NCBI RefSeq assembly: GCF_932294415.1
Contig: NC_065536.1
Location: forward strand, 31,949,354-32,013,353
Source of the DNA: Quercus robur
Taxonomy: Eukaryota; Streptophyta; Magnoliopsida; Fagales; Fagaceae
Length of the DNA: 64,000 nucleotides
Reading direction: 5' to 3'
The notes beneath the pieces are model-generated. The model was not told where the DNA came from. It did no database searches and saw only the letters and a list, made by a program, of their open reading frames with translations. A program made the position numbers and the translations under genes. Below, piece after piece: positions 22,400-34,679 of this stretch. Each line of letters starts with the position of its first letter. The first letter of the stretch is position 1.

Positions 22400-25300
22400 A
22401 TGGAAACAGCTTCTTGTTCGATTCTCAGCTCTCTGTGCTTTTCAAACAAAAACAACAACAACGTCATCAATAGCAGAAGATATTGCAGCTTATACGCGCC
22501 CAGGAGAAACCCCTATTTGGTTCTCCCATTTTCCTCCACTTTCCCTAGAACAAGAAGAAGAGATTTCTTCTCTTCTCCTGGAAAATGTCTGCACTTCAAT
22601 CACTCCATTGCTTTCTGCTCGCTTTCCAGCTCCGACAATCCAAACCCATCTCAGGAACTCGCTGTTCTTCTTGAAGTCGAAGGGTAATTTGTCTTATTTA
22701 AATTCTTAGTCTATGTACTTTTAATTTTATGTATAGTTTGCCTTATATTTCTGTTTTATCTGATGCTACCATCCTATGTATTTTATGCTTCCTTGTTCCG
22801 TTTGATTCTAGACTAGTGTTCTTTTTCAATTATGCAGTAAATAATGGGTATGGGATTGAGTTTAAAACAAAAATAAAATTATGATTATTTGGCTGTGTTC
22901 TGATATTTACTAATTTACTAGTGAGTTTTTATGTATTCCTTTTTATTCGTTTTTTCTAATTATTAGAGATATTTTTCTGGGTACTAATGTGCTTGATTAC
23001 AAGTCTAGCTTATACTACGACCCAGGATTAACTTGTATTGCAAGAATAGCATGCATATATGGATAGCCTAGGTTGGTTTCTTTAGTCTTTATATATCCCC
23101 AATTGGTTAATTGTATAACAATGATGTCAATAGCATATATGTAGGGGCATGTTTGGTACACTAAATGAAGATTATGATAGAAATGGTAATCTTTATTACT
23201 AGGTATAGAAGGTGTTGTAATGGAATAATTTAGAGAGGATAATAATTATTCCTTAATATAAGGAATAAATATTCATAAGAAATTACTATTTCTTGTAATA
23301 AAAACATAACTAAATTACTACAAAAACTAAATCATAAGAATAGCTATTATATTACAATGTCTATTACAGTATACCAAACATAACTTAGCTTCTCCAAGGC
23401 TTTTTGTTGTGGATGTAGGCCTCTAAGGCTGAAACATGTTATCTTGGCTCTTTGCGACGTTTTTTGTGCCAATGTCTTTCAGCTGACGGTGCCACTCTCC
23501 TGTGGTCATTGGCGTCCTTGTCCTTCAGCCATCATTTGTTGCTGATCGTTGCTCCTGCCAATGTATGTCTCACATATGGTATCCTCCTGTCACTAGTTCT
23601 CTGCCAAAAGATCTTCGGCCATCATTTGTTGCTGACTGTCGTTCCCGCCAATGTATATCTCATGTATGCCATCCTGCTATCACTGCTTCTCTGCCGATGT
23701 TTTCTGTCCACTGATGCTGATGCAACCATCCTTCAACCATAGCAACCGTCCTTTGGTCATTGGTGCAGCCTTCCTCTGGCTACAATAGCTATCTTCTGGC
23801 CCCCATCCATTGCGAACTGTCTTCGTTTACCACTGCCACCTTCCATCTTGCATGTTCCATTTCATGTCAAGCCCAATCCATTCTATTTTTGATCTGATCC
23901 TACTTGCTCCTACATGGAAACACTTCCTATCCTAACTCAAGTGTCCTCAAGTTTCTCCCTTGAGTTTGAGGGGGGATGTTAGAGATATTCGTCTGGGTTC
24001 ATTCTACCAGTAATACTACTATTGAAGTAGTTGTACTGTGGGTTTAACTTATAATATACCCTAGGGTTAGTCTATGGATAACCTAGGGTTTTCTCTCTCT
24101 ATTTATTCCCCAAATTGGTTCATTATATTATATAGATTTCAATAGTAAAGATCTCAATTTCATAAACAACAATTCTAATACTAGTGCCCATCTGATGTTG
24201 CCTGGTTTTGTGTTATTTTCATGAACTTGATTAGATGGGTGATCTTTACAATTGTTTTTCTGATGTTTCTTATGCCAACTTCTTTACTCTTGCTTGTAAT
24301 GTGTCCCCACCCTCCCTTTTTCCATTTTCAAATCCGTATAATATGTATTTGTTTCACTTGCATTTTTTAAAATCTTAATGTATTTTTTTTTTCAGGGTTC
24401 TTGTGGATGCTTATCGTGTGGGTAATCGCCAAGCCTTCAATGTAGGTGCGGTAGACACAGTAATTATGTGTATTGCATAGAATGATCAATTTAATGTTTC
24501 AGTAACCATATTCCATATATGTTTATGAGTTTAATTTTCTTTTTCTTTTTGATGTTATCAGCATTTCGAAAGCTTGGGCTTGACTGTGCGAATTGGAGTG
24601 AACCTGTGTATTTGGACCTTGTGAGGTGTGAGGTCATTTAACAATGTCTTTTTTTACTATGGGTTGTCTTAATAGGATATATTCTTTATGTGGAATAGAT
24701 AATTTTGGAACATGAAATTATCATTGGCTGATTGTTGTACAAGGAACTCTGTTGCATTTGTTTCAATGCTAGCTTTTGTCTGCCAGGTCTAACTTTGGTT
24801 TTGGTGTACATACATCCAGATATAACATATATACTGACTTTCACTAATGTTGTTGGGGGCTCATATGACGTGTCAATTTTGTGTGTCAAATGACCTGTCC
24901 TCATTGTGCCAATTTTCCTCTTCATGTTAGTTTTTGATGGTTACATGAAAATGTGTATTTAAAATTTGGCAAGCAGTGGGGTAGCTGATTTAACATATAA
25001 ATGTGATTATTTTCTTGTAAAGCATTATGTAATTATTTTCCAGGAAGTGTTCTGGTGACGAGGAAAGGATGCTAAATCTGTATTTTAACCGGGTTAGTTA
25101 TTTTTCCCGTGACTTTGAAAGATGAAAAGATTATAGGTAGCTCTCTGAGCATGCCTTTGCTATGTCTTTTGCTCCATCTGCCTAATTACCTCTTACCTTA
25201 TTACAGATTGGTTGGCCTACTTCATTGCCTACAAATGAGAGGGGACCATTCATAAAAAGTGTTCTGCGAGAAAAGGTTTCTTTTCTATTACAATTAATTA

Positions 25301-28300
25301 ATCCAGTCATGGTATAATTCAGTTAACTTTTACCTTTACCCGATACATGTCCCAATCCTAGTATGTTGTTCATTTAATAGGTTTCTTTGCCTTAAGAGTT
25401 GCGCATCAGAAAACAGCAATTATAGACTGTTAAAACCATATACATAATTAATTTGATTATATTTATAAATGTGGATGTAATGATATATATATATATATAT
25501 ATCCCAATATTTTAGCTAGTCCATATGACCAAGAGTACAAACCCCCACTCCCAAACCAAACTTAATGAAGCAATTCTTATAACAAGAAACACAGAAAGCA
25601 TATCTGATGCTTGCGAAGAAAGAAAGGAGGGGAAAAAAACGGCTAAAACTTGACCTGGCAATAATTTTAGTCCTTGTGATTTACATTGTGCCATTCCTTC
25701 TTAGATTATCTTCAAGGTGGGTGTCATTTCTCCATCCAAAAAGTGTTCTCTGATTTTATATAAAAATTCTTGTTTGGAAAGTTGCTTTGTGCCTTCTTAT
25801 TAGAACTCTTGTTTGGATTGTTTAAGCTTGTCATTGAACTATTTATGGTTTCAGCTTGCTTTGTTGATCATTCAATTATTTAAATTCCCCTTTGAGAATG
25901 TAGATGCTCATAATTGTTGAGACAAACAAGCTGTTTAACAATTGGATAATTGTTGGCAGAAGAATGCATTGGATGAATTTGTGATGTCAAAAAGTTCACC
26001 TTTACGACCTGGAGTTGAAAGGTGAGTTGTCTCCTCTTGTTTAAATGAAAAATATGCATCTTATGACTTGTTTAAATTCTCCTCAGATTAACTACCTGTT
26101 CAAAATTAAAGGCTTGCCTGTTTAAAATCATAGGCCTTTATTATTTCCCATATTGGAACATTGGTATGGATTGATACAATGTCTGGGTTGGTGATACATG
26201 TGACTTTTTAGTTTGCGCACTGATTTCCGACTTCACATATATCTTCATATTTACGCTATGCCACATATAACTCAAATGAAAATCTGAGGGAAATATGCTT
26301 CACCTTATGCACCTGGAGCTGAAAACCCTCAACATATGATATTGCTACTAATTGTAGGCTCCACATCGAGCACAGAAGACAGATCTTGATACAGAATTAT
26401 TTGTCATGAATTTATTTCCCCTTGCTCCCTGCATGTAGATATTTGTCATCTGTTACTGTGGATGTACAACTAGGAGTAGGCAGTTTAATATGAATTCATG
26501 AACTTGTTGGCGGAATGTGATTAATAGAACTACATAGGGCTTCTATGAATCCATACCTAAGCCCTAGGGTGACAGTGCTGGACCCTAGTATATATATATA
26601 TATGCACACACACACACATACACCATTCAAGTTAGGTTTCCAATACCATTATGGGCTGCCTACTAATGGGCACTCGTATTAGGCCAGGTTGGATCCACAC
26701 TGATGAAGGTCCAATACCAACATTCTTCAACTTGCATATGGTAGAAACTACAAGTCCATGCGTCTCACTCATCCAACAGCTTTTCTCATACAAGGGAAAT
26801 AGTTTGTGGGACTGATTAGCTAACTTACACATTTAGTATGGTTGCATGCTATGGTAGAATTCTCCTTTCTAAAGTAATGTGTCTTGATGGATTCTTCCAT
26901 ACCATACAAAATCTTAGTCCAGTTTCTCCTACAACACCTAACCCAAGTTCTCCATTAGGTCACTCTCCTTGAGTGCCTAATTAAAGTCTTGAATATGGCT
27001 TCCCTCAGGCTACATGATTATAGGTAGATCATGCACATTGCTTATGATACTACTTAATGGGCCTCCTATTAGCGCAGCTAAGGTGATATGAAAATAATTG
27101 TTTCTCATCTTTGTTTGCTTAAAAATGCCAATGGTCTTACATAGTACTGCGCTCGCCTCCAACCAACAAAAGATATTAGGTCTTGTTTTTGCTCATTATC
27201 GAGTGTCAAAGGTGATCTTTTGTTTGAGTGAGCCAATTTAATTTTTGTGACATACCTTTTTTTACCATCGACCTGTCACATTGAGAATTTGTCTGCTATT
27301 ATATTGGCTACCAACACTCAGTTTTGCTATGATGATGTAGATTAAACTAGGACAACAATATAAATTTAATGGTCAACTGCAAAATGCTTAAATTAAACAT
27401 ACTCGTACATGTGTTCCATGACCATTTTTATACGCAAATCAAACTTGATGTGGTTTGGCAACAATTATGTGTGTTTTCTCTGTTAAGGATTTTTTTATAT
27501 TGCCATACAATTGCATTACCATAACTTTAAGGGTAGCAACCAAATGCAGCTCTAAGGCGTTTTAGGAATCCCTTCCCTCAATTATTTTACCAAAGCAGCA
27601 GCATGTATGATAGTCTTTGTAATTCCATCAAGGCTTAAGTAGTTTTATTGATATCTCACGGAGTTTGGCCTAGCCAACTAGTGACCATACTAAACTTTTC
27701 TAGGTTTCAGTTTACCCCATTTTATTTCCATGCACATTCACTCTCACAAAATGCATCACAAGCTTAAAATACTGCTTAAACCATGTGGTTTCTCAACTGT
27801 GGTCGATTGGGGACTTCTAGGGACTTAAATGAGCCAAGTGGCTCAAATTTTGATAAAAAATTATTCAAATCCATAGAATGGATCTATAAATGATGTTAAT
27901 GCTTGTACCTTATACATGGATCCAAACGAATCCTACAATATGCTTGGATGCAACAGAATAGAGGATCTTTGTAGCTATTTCATAACCCATACTATCTCCA
28001 TGGTCACTGTATCTCCAATGTAAATGAACTTTTTGGAAGTATATGATTACTAGAATCACATAGAGATTCCACAAACCAAGATCCAAGGTGATAGCACTGA
28101 ACTCTGGAGCCCCATGGAGAGAGAGAGAGAGAGAGTTATGGTAAGAATTATGTGTAAAACTCTATGTTTTGTGTAAATCAATATATTACTGTGTATGCTG
28201 CCTCTCTGAACATAACACACATCCATAGATATTTGCCCTGCTAGTAGGATTTCCTATAACCCTAATGGGCTGCCTACTAATGGGTGAACCTATTGGGCTG

Positions 28301-31300
28301 GGTTGAGATCACATCAATTGAGGCCCAATGCCAACAAGGAGGAATGGCATTTGGTCAGAGGACCATTGACTGTGCTGTTCAGATGTTAGTGATACAGAAA
28401 GTTCTTTACTTTGGTAAGAAAAGTGTTATTTGGAACACAGAGAGGTCTTTCAGTACAAAAAAATCAATTTAATTGACTAGCTAAATTTGGTGATAGGGTA
28501 CCAATACTAAATTCTTTACTTGCTCTGATGTATCATCTAAATACACAAGTTAATCAGCGCAATTAGATATCTGTGTTCAGCCACCACTTGGAAATTTCCC
28601 AATCCATTTGCAATAATTGGCACATATGTGAACAATGAGCCAAAGGTACGCTTGCAACTAAAGTACACATTATCATAACTGGTAAAAGTTGATGCAGTTT
28701 TGACAGATGTGTACTGCCTGACTGCATACTTGTCAACAGAAAATTTGCTATCATAATATATGTTTGATGCAGTATAACCAACCTTAAAGGGTATACATAA
28801 TTCCCTGATCAAAGTTGCATTAGATAATGATTTTAAGCTTGCATAAATAGTTATCATTCCTATTTCTTATTCTTCTTCCTTATTTCGATTCTCAATATAT
28901 ATATATATATATATATAATCAACGTTATTTCCTATTTCTGATTTTCCAAAAATTATCTAAAGCATAAAATAGTAGTATAATTCAAGACAATGAATAAGCA
29001 TAGGTCCCAGGTCCTGCAACAGTCAGCAGCTAGTGAAATGACAGGAAAATGATGTGGCTTGCAATAGTCCCTGGATGAGCCAAATTTCTTGGCAAATAAA
29101 CTGCACTTAAAATGTTACAAAAACTATAGCAAGATACATAAAATGATTATTCTTGAGTTGCTTCAACTTTCGTATTTGTTTTCCTTTGTGATACTTTTCA
29201 GTTATCCCTACTTTTTTCTTCTTCTTTCTCATGTAATATTATTTCAATAAAAATTTATACCTTTACGTGCAATTTCTCTTTGCAGCTTTATAGATGATGC
29301 ATATCATGAAGGAATACCTTTGGTCATAGTAACAGCATACAGTAAAAGTGGGGATAAAATTGCCAGGTATGCTCTATTCTAAACATCTCAGATGCTTCTT
29401 CAAAACTCCAGGGACATGCAATAAACACATTAGCATATTTCATTATTTCCTTTTGGGATGTAATTCAATTTTGAAATGAGACAACTTACATAGTATTCAT
29501 GGCATACCTGAAGACATTAGTGCAAAGTAAAGAGTTAGATAATAAGCTTTCATGTAGGTGAAGCTAGGTAATCTTACTTAATTGAATTCATGAGGGACTC
29601 AGCTTTAACTCTGGCTTGACTACTGTTGGTTGAGGCTGGGTAATCTGATTGTTACATTCCCCTTTATTTGATGTAGTGGATTTTTTTTACATGCTATAGA
29701 TATTTGTTCTATAAGTAGAAATGCACAGGAGTTCATTCTCTTTTGAAGAAACTCCTGGTATTCAGTTTCTATATCCTTGACCCTTGTGACTTACTATTGA
29801 GTTACAGTAGGGTTTATGCTTCCATGAAAAGAATAGGAGCAAGCTAATGTTTCCTTTTACCTGTTTGTTAGATCAATTATTGAAAAGCTTGGCCATGAAA
29901 GAATTTCCAAAGTAAAGATCGTTGGGAATGAGGAAGTTAAAAGGAGTTTTTATGGTCAACTTGTTACTAATAAAGGACTGTCTTCGGGTTCGGATGAGCA
30001 AATTGCTAAGGAAGCAATAAAAGCTGGTAATTATAAATCCCGAGTTGGTTGGCATGCGTTTATTCAATCATCAATTTATCCCTTTTTTGAGCACAGAAGG
30101 TTGATCACTAAAGGGCTTCTTTTTTTCTTTCTTTTCTTCCTGAGCCAGTTTCGGCTGAAAAACAAAAAATAGCAGAAGATGTTGCTTCCATGCTGAAGTT
30201 GAGTGTTGAGATTGATACCGGCTCATCTGAAAGGTTAGTCAGTTCCTATTATTTATTTATTTGTTGATGCTCACCACAATCTGTCGCAGTCAGCCAGTTC
30301 TTTTTGTTGTATAATGGCTGAGTTCAGAAAGAAAGACCACTGGAAGAAAATTAGGATTCATTACTTTTGGCTTTGATTTTGCTTACACAAGACTTGGAAG
30401 TTGTTTTTCAGTAGATTTTGAGGTGCTAGATTTTATGTTCTTCTTAATACTTGCATAATTATTAAAACTTCAGCAAAGGTGCATAGAAATCCATTTCTGA
30501 TAGTCTCTCTTCCTTCTTAAGTCAGCTGGCATGGCATCTTGGGAGAAAATCAAAACTTCTGGGTTTTTTTTTTTTTTTTTTTTTAAATAATAAATTTTTA
30601 TTTATTAGGATGTGGTATGTGTTTTATGGGAGTGTCTAGGCTCACACATGAAAGGGAGCGACTAATGGTTAAATGATGAAAAATTCATCATTTCCTAACA
30701 ACTTAAACATTTGGGAAAAGTGGTAATCTGGGTAGATAATAAATGATAAGAGGTGTAATGGTGGAAGAGAAGAGATGAGAATAGAGGTGGTGAGACATGG
30801 ATTAAAAGTTCCTTCTTGTGGTTGGGTATAAGGGATATTAGTTCTTCCACAAGAAATGTTTTTTCTTATCCTTTGTATTTGTCTTTGTTCCTTTAATTAA
30901 TTAGGGGTATTCATGGTACTATTGAAAGGGTAATACTCACTTCCCACCACTTACTCCTAGGAAGTTCAGGTCTTGTTTGGTTGTGTTTAAACAACATTTT
31001 TCGTTGTTTAAACAACACAACACATATTTTCACAACATTTAAACAACATTAATAGAACAACATTACCAAACAAGTCCTTAACATTCCCAGTTTTTTTTCC
31101 CCACTTAAAAATCAAAACATAAGAAGTATTCCTCAGTTTAATATATTTCACTACTTGTCCATTTTGCCTACTATGTCCCATCTTACCCTGTCCTGCCCTA
31201 ATTTGATTTTTCATATTACCTTCTCATAAACACACATGGTCTTTTGAATACATTTACATTTATAAAAACTTAGGGGGGCATGGTATTTCTTGAGAGCCTA

Positions 31301-32099
31301 CGCATAATTGATATATATATATTTTTTCTTTTGAGTGTGTACACTTTTTAAGCATTTGATAGCTCATTTAATGACCATATATTAGTTTCTTGTTTTCTTA
31401 TGGTGGTCGAAAGTTTTATCTGATGTGGGGAGACTTATCCAGCTTAGGGAAGACTGCAGCTGCATTGCGCGCTGGGGCAGAATATGCAGGGGTACCTTTC
31501 CAAAATTGTGTCCTTATTGCCGGAAACCAAACTGGAGTTGCTGGAGCTGAGCGAATAGGCATGCCATGCATTGTTCTACGGAGCAGGTAAAGGCTTGTTT
31601 CTAAATCTTAGAGTTAGCGATCTGAATTTATGCTTTCTTCACTTCCTTTTCCCCCTTCAATGTTACTGTGTTGAGCATGGTGTCTCCAATATCAATTTGG
31701 TATAATGACACATTTTCAGTCATAAACTGAAACTCAATGGGAGATTGATATATTTGGAATCTAGTACATATGAAAAGAATTGGAGGCCCATTCATTAGTC
31801 CTACAGAATTTTTTCATGAGTTACTAGAGCTGCAATGATATTGCTAATGGAAATTGTGAATGAATCAATGCTGGGAGTCCATTTTTAAAAAAAAATGTTT
31901 GAATATCCTAGAAAAATGAGCCTCTCTTGCACAGTGCCCTCTCAGAGTTATTAGCCTTTTACTTTTAAATTAATTACATTTTATCTATGTCTCTTTCTTG
32001 TAGAACTCTAAGTCACTATTTTCAATCAGGAAAAGATTTTAATCTGTTTTAGAGTCCTGCTCAGTTCAATAATTATTACATTTGTTAACAGAATGTGAT

Positions 32100-32149
<50 letters not shown>

Positions 32150-32866
32150 ACCACTTCAATTATCTATTTTTGCTTCAATTCCATTTTAAAGACCAAGCCG
32201 AGTTCACTACAGCTGAAGCAAAAGACCGATCAAAGGCTGCCAACATGCATTGAACTTCTTTTAAGGTCTTCTATGGAACACTTTGTATGGGGTATGTAAT
32301 TACTACCCCGAGGCTCCCCCTCCCACTACGGGGCTGCCTACCACTCTGATTCACCACCTAACTATTTTCATTGCTATCATCCTTCAAGTGTACATGTTGA
32401 TGTATTATTGTGCAAAATAGCATGAAGACCTGAGATTTTTGGACAGTAGGTGATGGAAAATCTTTGGTGTAACCAATTGGGCATGACTAGAATTTTTTTA
32501 TTTCAGTCTGTCTAGTAGCTTGCTCTGTTGTAGGCTACCCTGTTTTTTTATTTTATTTTATTTAAATATAAATATTTAAAATTTTTTTTTTTTTTTTGAA
32601 CATGAAATTTTGTGATGGATAGCTGTGTTAACTATGATGTTATTCTTGCAACATTTTGTCAACCCCTTGTTGCTAAGCCCCATCAGATTACTTGCCACTC
32701 CAATGTTCTCAAATGTTACAGCTATGTTGCTATATTAATTGTTCTTTATTTATTTATTTATAGTTTGACCTCAAGAGCTGAGTTCCATTCAGCAAAAGCT
32801 ATAATGGATGGATTTGGAGGTGCTGACCTAACAATCTCAAAACTACGTCAGAAGAAATGGTCCTGA
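22400..32866 (+). CDS. Plastid-targeted HAD-superfamily (CbbY-related) protein, 11 exons
   Basis: Exons: 22400-22683, 24396-24445, 24562-24625, 25044-25092, 25207-25275, 25960-26021, 29286-29366, 29872-30026, 30149-30233, 31443-31586 and 32764-32866. All introns are GT-AG, phases agree, and the sum is 1146 bases (381 residues plus stop). Residues 1-60 are rich in Ser, Arg and Asn with few acids, like a chloroplast transit peptide. The body follows a CbbY-like HAD protein of unknown substrate; the gene order of blocks (GNRQAFNVAFRKLGLDCANW, PLRPGVESFIDDAYHEG, MDGFGGADLTISKLRQKKW) matches what I recall of Arabidopsis At5g45170. HAD enzymes use an Asp nucleophile in a D-x-D motif, but here motif I reads LLEVEGVL (E92, E94). 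Motif IV reads CVLIAGNQTGV with no acidic pair. T209 of motif II is kept. It is therefore probably not a standard phosphatase. Expression of the exact exon set is untested. Confidence 0.9.
23150..23380. mobile_element. MITE inserted in the intron 1 LTR element
   Basis: TGTTTGGTACACT at the left end and its inverted partner ACAGTATACCAAACA at the right form the terminal inverted repeats of a 231-bp AT-rich element. It interrupts the first LTR copy, so it is the younger insertion. Confidence 0.6.
23525..23709. repeat. Two 92-bp tandem repeats in intron 1
   Basis: TTCAGCCATCATTTGTTGCT at 23525 and TTCGGCCATCATTTGTTGCT at 23617 begin two adjacent copies that end with TTCTCTGCC. Short open frames through this block are shadows of the repeat. 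It lies in the interior of the Copia-like element. Confidence 0.75.
26480..26830. repeat. Dispersed repeat R1, first copy, intron 6
   Basis: Shares ordered blocks with 28040-28345: an ACTACATAGGGCTTCTATGA-like start, GGTGACAGTGCTGGACCCTA, a simple-repeat core (TA/CA), then ATTATGGGCTGCCTACTAAT and GGTCCAATACCAAC. Similarity is about 70 percent. Family not recognised. Both copies sit in the 3.3-kb intron 6 of the HAD-like gene. Confidence 0.55.
28040..28345. repeat. Dispersed repeat R1, second copy, intron 6
   Basis: Counterpart of 26480-26830. It holds GGTGATAGCACTGAACTCTG, a GA run at 28118-28134 in place of the TA/CA run, then CTAATGGGCTGCCTACTAAT and AGGCCCAATGCCAAC. Same order and orientation as the first copy. 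Confidence 0.55.
30973..31072. mobile_element. MITE, family M2, intron 9
   Basis: TTGTTTGGTTGTGTTTAAAC at the left and AATAGAACAACATTACCAAA followed by CAA at the right are inverted ends. The interior has repeated TTTAAACAACA. A relative with the same ends lies at 44183-44310 upstream of the NAC gene. Confidence 0.6.
32107..32147. repeat. Poly-A tract of about 41 bases, intron 10
   Basis: An uninterrupted A run in the last intron of the HAD-like gene. The length is likely to be unstable or mis-sequenced. Confidence 0.9.
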
Positions 32867-34624
32867 TAGTCAAGTACTTGTTCCTGTGACCTTAGTCATT
32901 CATCTTAGCTGTTTATTTTTGTCTACAAGTGTGATAACCGCAACATCCTTGTCTCAGACAGATGTGTTAAGGCTGAAAGTATGTCATTCAGTTCTATCTT
33001 AATCTGTATTTCTTTTGGTGTACCCTCTACATCACGTCTTTATTTTCTTTTTGTTAGACTATTGAGTTCATTTGTAAAAAACAAATGTGGATTGTTAAAC
33101 TTTATCAATGCATTGTTCTGCAGAGCTTGTTCGGGTGACAGAACCCTCGCTGATGTCCAAAATGTAAGTTTCAATGTTGAGATTTTGAGTTTGCCATCTC
33201 AGACAATACCAATGGAGTAGTACTAGATGGAAAACAGATTTTCAGTAGGAGGTTTGTTCTCTGTGATATCTTGTGTATATATGAGCTCTTTTTGACATAA
33301 ATATAATTAAGTTGAACCATAATATAACTCCACTTGCACTACTACAATACTTGAGCATGTCTCTACAAGAATGTATCTATCTAGTCTGTTGAGATATGTG
33401 CAGGATTTGCTTATGCACATTGTTTGCAACCTTGAAAGCAAAGAATGGAAAGCCTCCACACCGAAGTCGTTAAGGCTCAATAGCACTGCTTGGTTCTCTG
33501 CTGAAGTAGAAGGGGGGGAGTACAAGCGTATATTAACAAAAGAGAATCACATAATCTTTTTTTAACATTCCGAATAAACAATTGATTGAGCAGACACTTG
33601 ATAGATGATCCATGGATTTATTTCCATGGGAACCTTTTTGAATTTTGAAACGGATTAGTAAAGCACACTCATTTTTAACACTTGAACCATGATATGAAAT
33701 GAATTCAATAGAGCAAGCACAGCATAAATCAAATTTAAAAAAAAAAAAAAAAAAAAAAATAAAATTTAAAAAAAATAACAAATATTACGCTTTTTTGAAT
33801 CCAATTGTAGATTTTATACTAGTACTAGTAATACTTGGGCTCTTTTTTTTATTTAGCTTTTGTTTGGCAAGATTTTGTCTGAAAGCTTTTTAATGAAATC
33901 TTTAATATTATCCTAGAAAAATCATGACTTATTCTTAAAAAAATTCTAACAATTGATAAGATCATATAAGTCTTATAATATAACCCTTCAATTCAAATAA
34001 TAAAATTCTTGGATCGTCACAGTAAGTCTGGGCTCAGAGAGAGAGAGAGACCCCAATAATCAAAGCTTCAGCTCTAACATATTAAATAAACAAAAAAAAA
34101 AAAAATTCTATTAATTAATATATAAATTGCAGAGGATGTGTGATAAGAGATCGGCGTATAGAGTCTTTACATGATACACATTGCACCAAATAGACAGAAC
34201 TTTAAGCCATTACTCCAAATTGTCTTGTGAGCCATCAATTGAGCATCCATCACAGAGATCATCCTTAAACCTTCAAATAGCCTTGAAGTATCCATTTACT
34301 TGGATTTACAATTGGCATCTCAACTTGCAGAATCGGTTCTAGTACGTACGAGAAGGGCTAGTGCAATCGATTGATAACAAGAGTGGGGTGCTCAGAGACA
34401 AGTACATCTAGACTAGAAGGGTTTGTAAGTGTATTGTATTGCAACTACCTTCTTTAATAGATTCATTTTCTAGTTTAAGTCCTAGAGAGGTTTTTCCCAT
34501 TACGAGTTTGCCTCTCCATAAATCATCCTGTGTTTGGGTGTGTTTATGATTTGCTGTGATTTGTGTTTTTTCCATGCAATAACACATGACAAGCTAAAAG
34601 TGAGACAAGGATGTGTATTCTAGA

Positions 34625-34628
<4 letters not shown>
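32867..34628. other. 3' flank of the HAD-like gene and gene-free spacer
   Basis: The first few hundred bases after the stop are presumably 3' UTR. Bases 33310-33540 hold a moderately open plus frame (NLESKEWKASTPKSLRLNS) that I do not recognise and that has no supporting splice or start context. A tracts occur at 33737-33760 and 34090-34105. Bases 34340-34540 resemble a degraded Copia LTR end (TTGCAACTACCTTCTTTAAT, AGGTTTTTCCCATTACGAG, CCTCTCCATAAATC), low confidence. Confidence 0.45.
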
Positions 34629-34657
<29 letters not shown>

Positions 34658-34659
34658 GG
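34629..34659. repeat. (GA)n microsatellite
   Basis: GA run ending about 20 bp outside the left terminal inverted repeat of the next element. Part of a series of GA/CT tracts in this window (28118, 36226, 41643, 49958). Confidence 0.9.
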
Positions 34660-34679
34660 TTTTTTTGGGGGTAAAAACA

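Larger units (their letters stand above)
22971..24180 (+). mobile_element. Short Copia-like LTR element in intron 1
   Basis: TATTAGAGATATTTTTCTGG at 22971 and TGTTAGAGATATTCGTCTGG at about 23978 start two direct LTR copies. Both continue with a CTTATA region, ATAGCCTAGG or ATAACCTAGG, and TCCCCAAATTGGTT. Just before the second copy, TTGAGTTTGAGGGGGGA is a classic polypurine tract, setting plus orientation. The interior (about 23390-23975) has no gag or pol. Ends CTAATA at 24180, with flanks CTAAT and CTAGT as a possible 5-base duplication. It resembles a small non-autonomous LTR element. It lies wholly inside the first intron of the HAD-like gene. Confidence 0.65.

Noticed and set aside
28537..28857. 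A 106-codon minus-strand frame inside intron 6.
   Set aside because: No known domain; it lies within an intron with dispersed repeats and is probably chance.
33371..33565. A 64-codon plus-strand frame after the HAD-like gene.
   Set aside because: It looks protein-like in part but has no recognisable domain or continuation. Mentioned only in the spacer entry.
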